Shown here piece after piece: positions 5,234 to 5,464 of a stretch of 5,464 nucleotides of DNA (positions are counted from its first letter, which is position 1; every line of letters begins with the position of its first letter). The notes under the pieces are model-generated. The model searched no databases, was not told where the DNA came from, and worked only from the letters and a program-made list of their open reading frames with translations. The stretch spans positions 1-5,464 of the forward strand of contig DAOVXH010000135.1 of NCBI GenBank assembly GCA_030636255.1, written 5' to 3'. A program made the position numbers and the translations under genes. The stretch is from Methanomassiliicoccales archaeon. Its GTDB lineage: Archaea; Thermoplasmatota; Thermoplasmata; SG8-5.

Positions 5234-5464
5234 TTATCTAGAAGCGATAAGGTCTTCCACAACACTTGGATCGGCCAGTGTGGATATGTCTCCAACCTGG
5301 TCCATGTCCTTGGATGCGATCTTCCTCAGTACACGTCTCATGATTTTTCCGGACCTGGTCTTTGGCAGACCTGGTGCCCAGTGGACCTCATCAGGAGTTG
5401 CTATTGGGCCAATTTCTGCCCTTACGTGGTTCCTGAGTTCCTTCTTGAGGTCATCTGTGTACTC
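5234..5464 (-). CDS. acs: Acetyl-CoA synthetase, C-terminal part (partial)
   Basis: The frame is open from the right edge to a TAA at 5236-5234 and shows the last 76 residues of an AMP-forming acetyl-CoA synthetase, which makes acetyl-CoA from acetate, ATP and CoA in the cytoplasm. The visible part is the small C-terminal domain: ELRNHVRAEIGPIATPDEV, then LPKTRSGKIMRRVLRKIA with the catalytic lysine in SGK. This lysine is the one acetylated to switch off homologous bacterial Acs enzymes. It ends SVVEDLIASR. The motif is near-diagnostic for Acs as opposed to acetoacetate or propionate ligases, although propionyl-CoA synthetase cannot be fully excluded without the N-terminal part. It is on the same strand as the acetoacetyl-CoA synthetase gene, separated from it by the toxin-antitoxin cassette. 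The 5' end lies outside the window. Confidence 0.92.
   Translation of the reverse strand, partial: EYTDDLKKELRNHVRAEIGPIATPDEVHWAPGLPKTRSGKIMRRVLRKIASKDMDQVGDISTLADPSVVEDLIASR

Overview
The window reads as chromosomal DNA from an archaeon, most likely a euryarchaeon in the broad sense (Thermoplasmata-like or methanogen-related; the lineage is a guess). The supporting signs are a glycerol-1-phosphate dehydrogenase (the archaeal lipid-backbone enzyme), a UPF0179 protein (an archaeal family of unknown function), and A/T-rich TATA-type promoters. No rRNA, tRNA, CRISPR array or transposase gene was seen.

Layout. On the minus strand, read from high to low coordinates, are the C-terminal end of acetyl-CoA synthetase (5234-5464, running off the right edge), acetoacetyl-CoA synthetase (2069-4018), glycerol-1-phosphate dehydrogenase egsA (962-2023), a UPF0179 protein (535-960), and the first 122 residues of a secreted surface protein (1-366, running off the left edge). 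The acetoacetyl-CoA synthetase frame carries one in-frame TAG at 3566-3568 and no frameshift. On the plus strand, between the two CoA synthetase genes, is a two-gene nucleotidyltransferase/HEPN toxin-antitoxin module (4152-4724 and 4711-5136).

How the genes may work together. Acetate and acetoacetate activation supply acetyl-CoA and acetoacetyl-CoA, the entry compounds of the mevalonate route to isoprenoids. EgsA makes the sn-glycerol-1-phosphate to which archaeal isoprenoid chains are attached. The acetoacetyl-CoA synthetase, egsA and UPF0179 genes are packed with gaps of 45 and 1 nt and look like one transcript, so a link to membrane-lipid supply is plausible but inferred. The toxin-antitoxin module stands on the opposite strand and is bracketed by a 25-bp near-perfect direct repeat (24 of 25 identical). 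This suggests that it was inserted as a cassette between acs and the acetoacetyl-CoA synthetase gene.

The two points most worth pursuing are the internal TAG (nonsense mutation, base-calling error or pyrrolysine-type decoding) and the direct repeat around the toxin-antitoxin cassette. No stretch longer than 300 bases lacks a gene. The three main intergenic regions (367-534, 4019-4151, 5137-5233) hold candidate promoters, a hairpin and the repeats.
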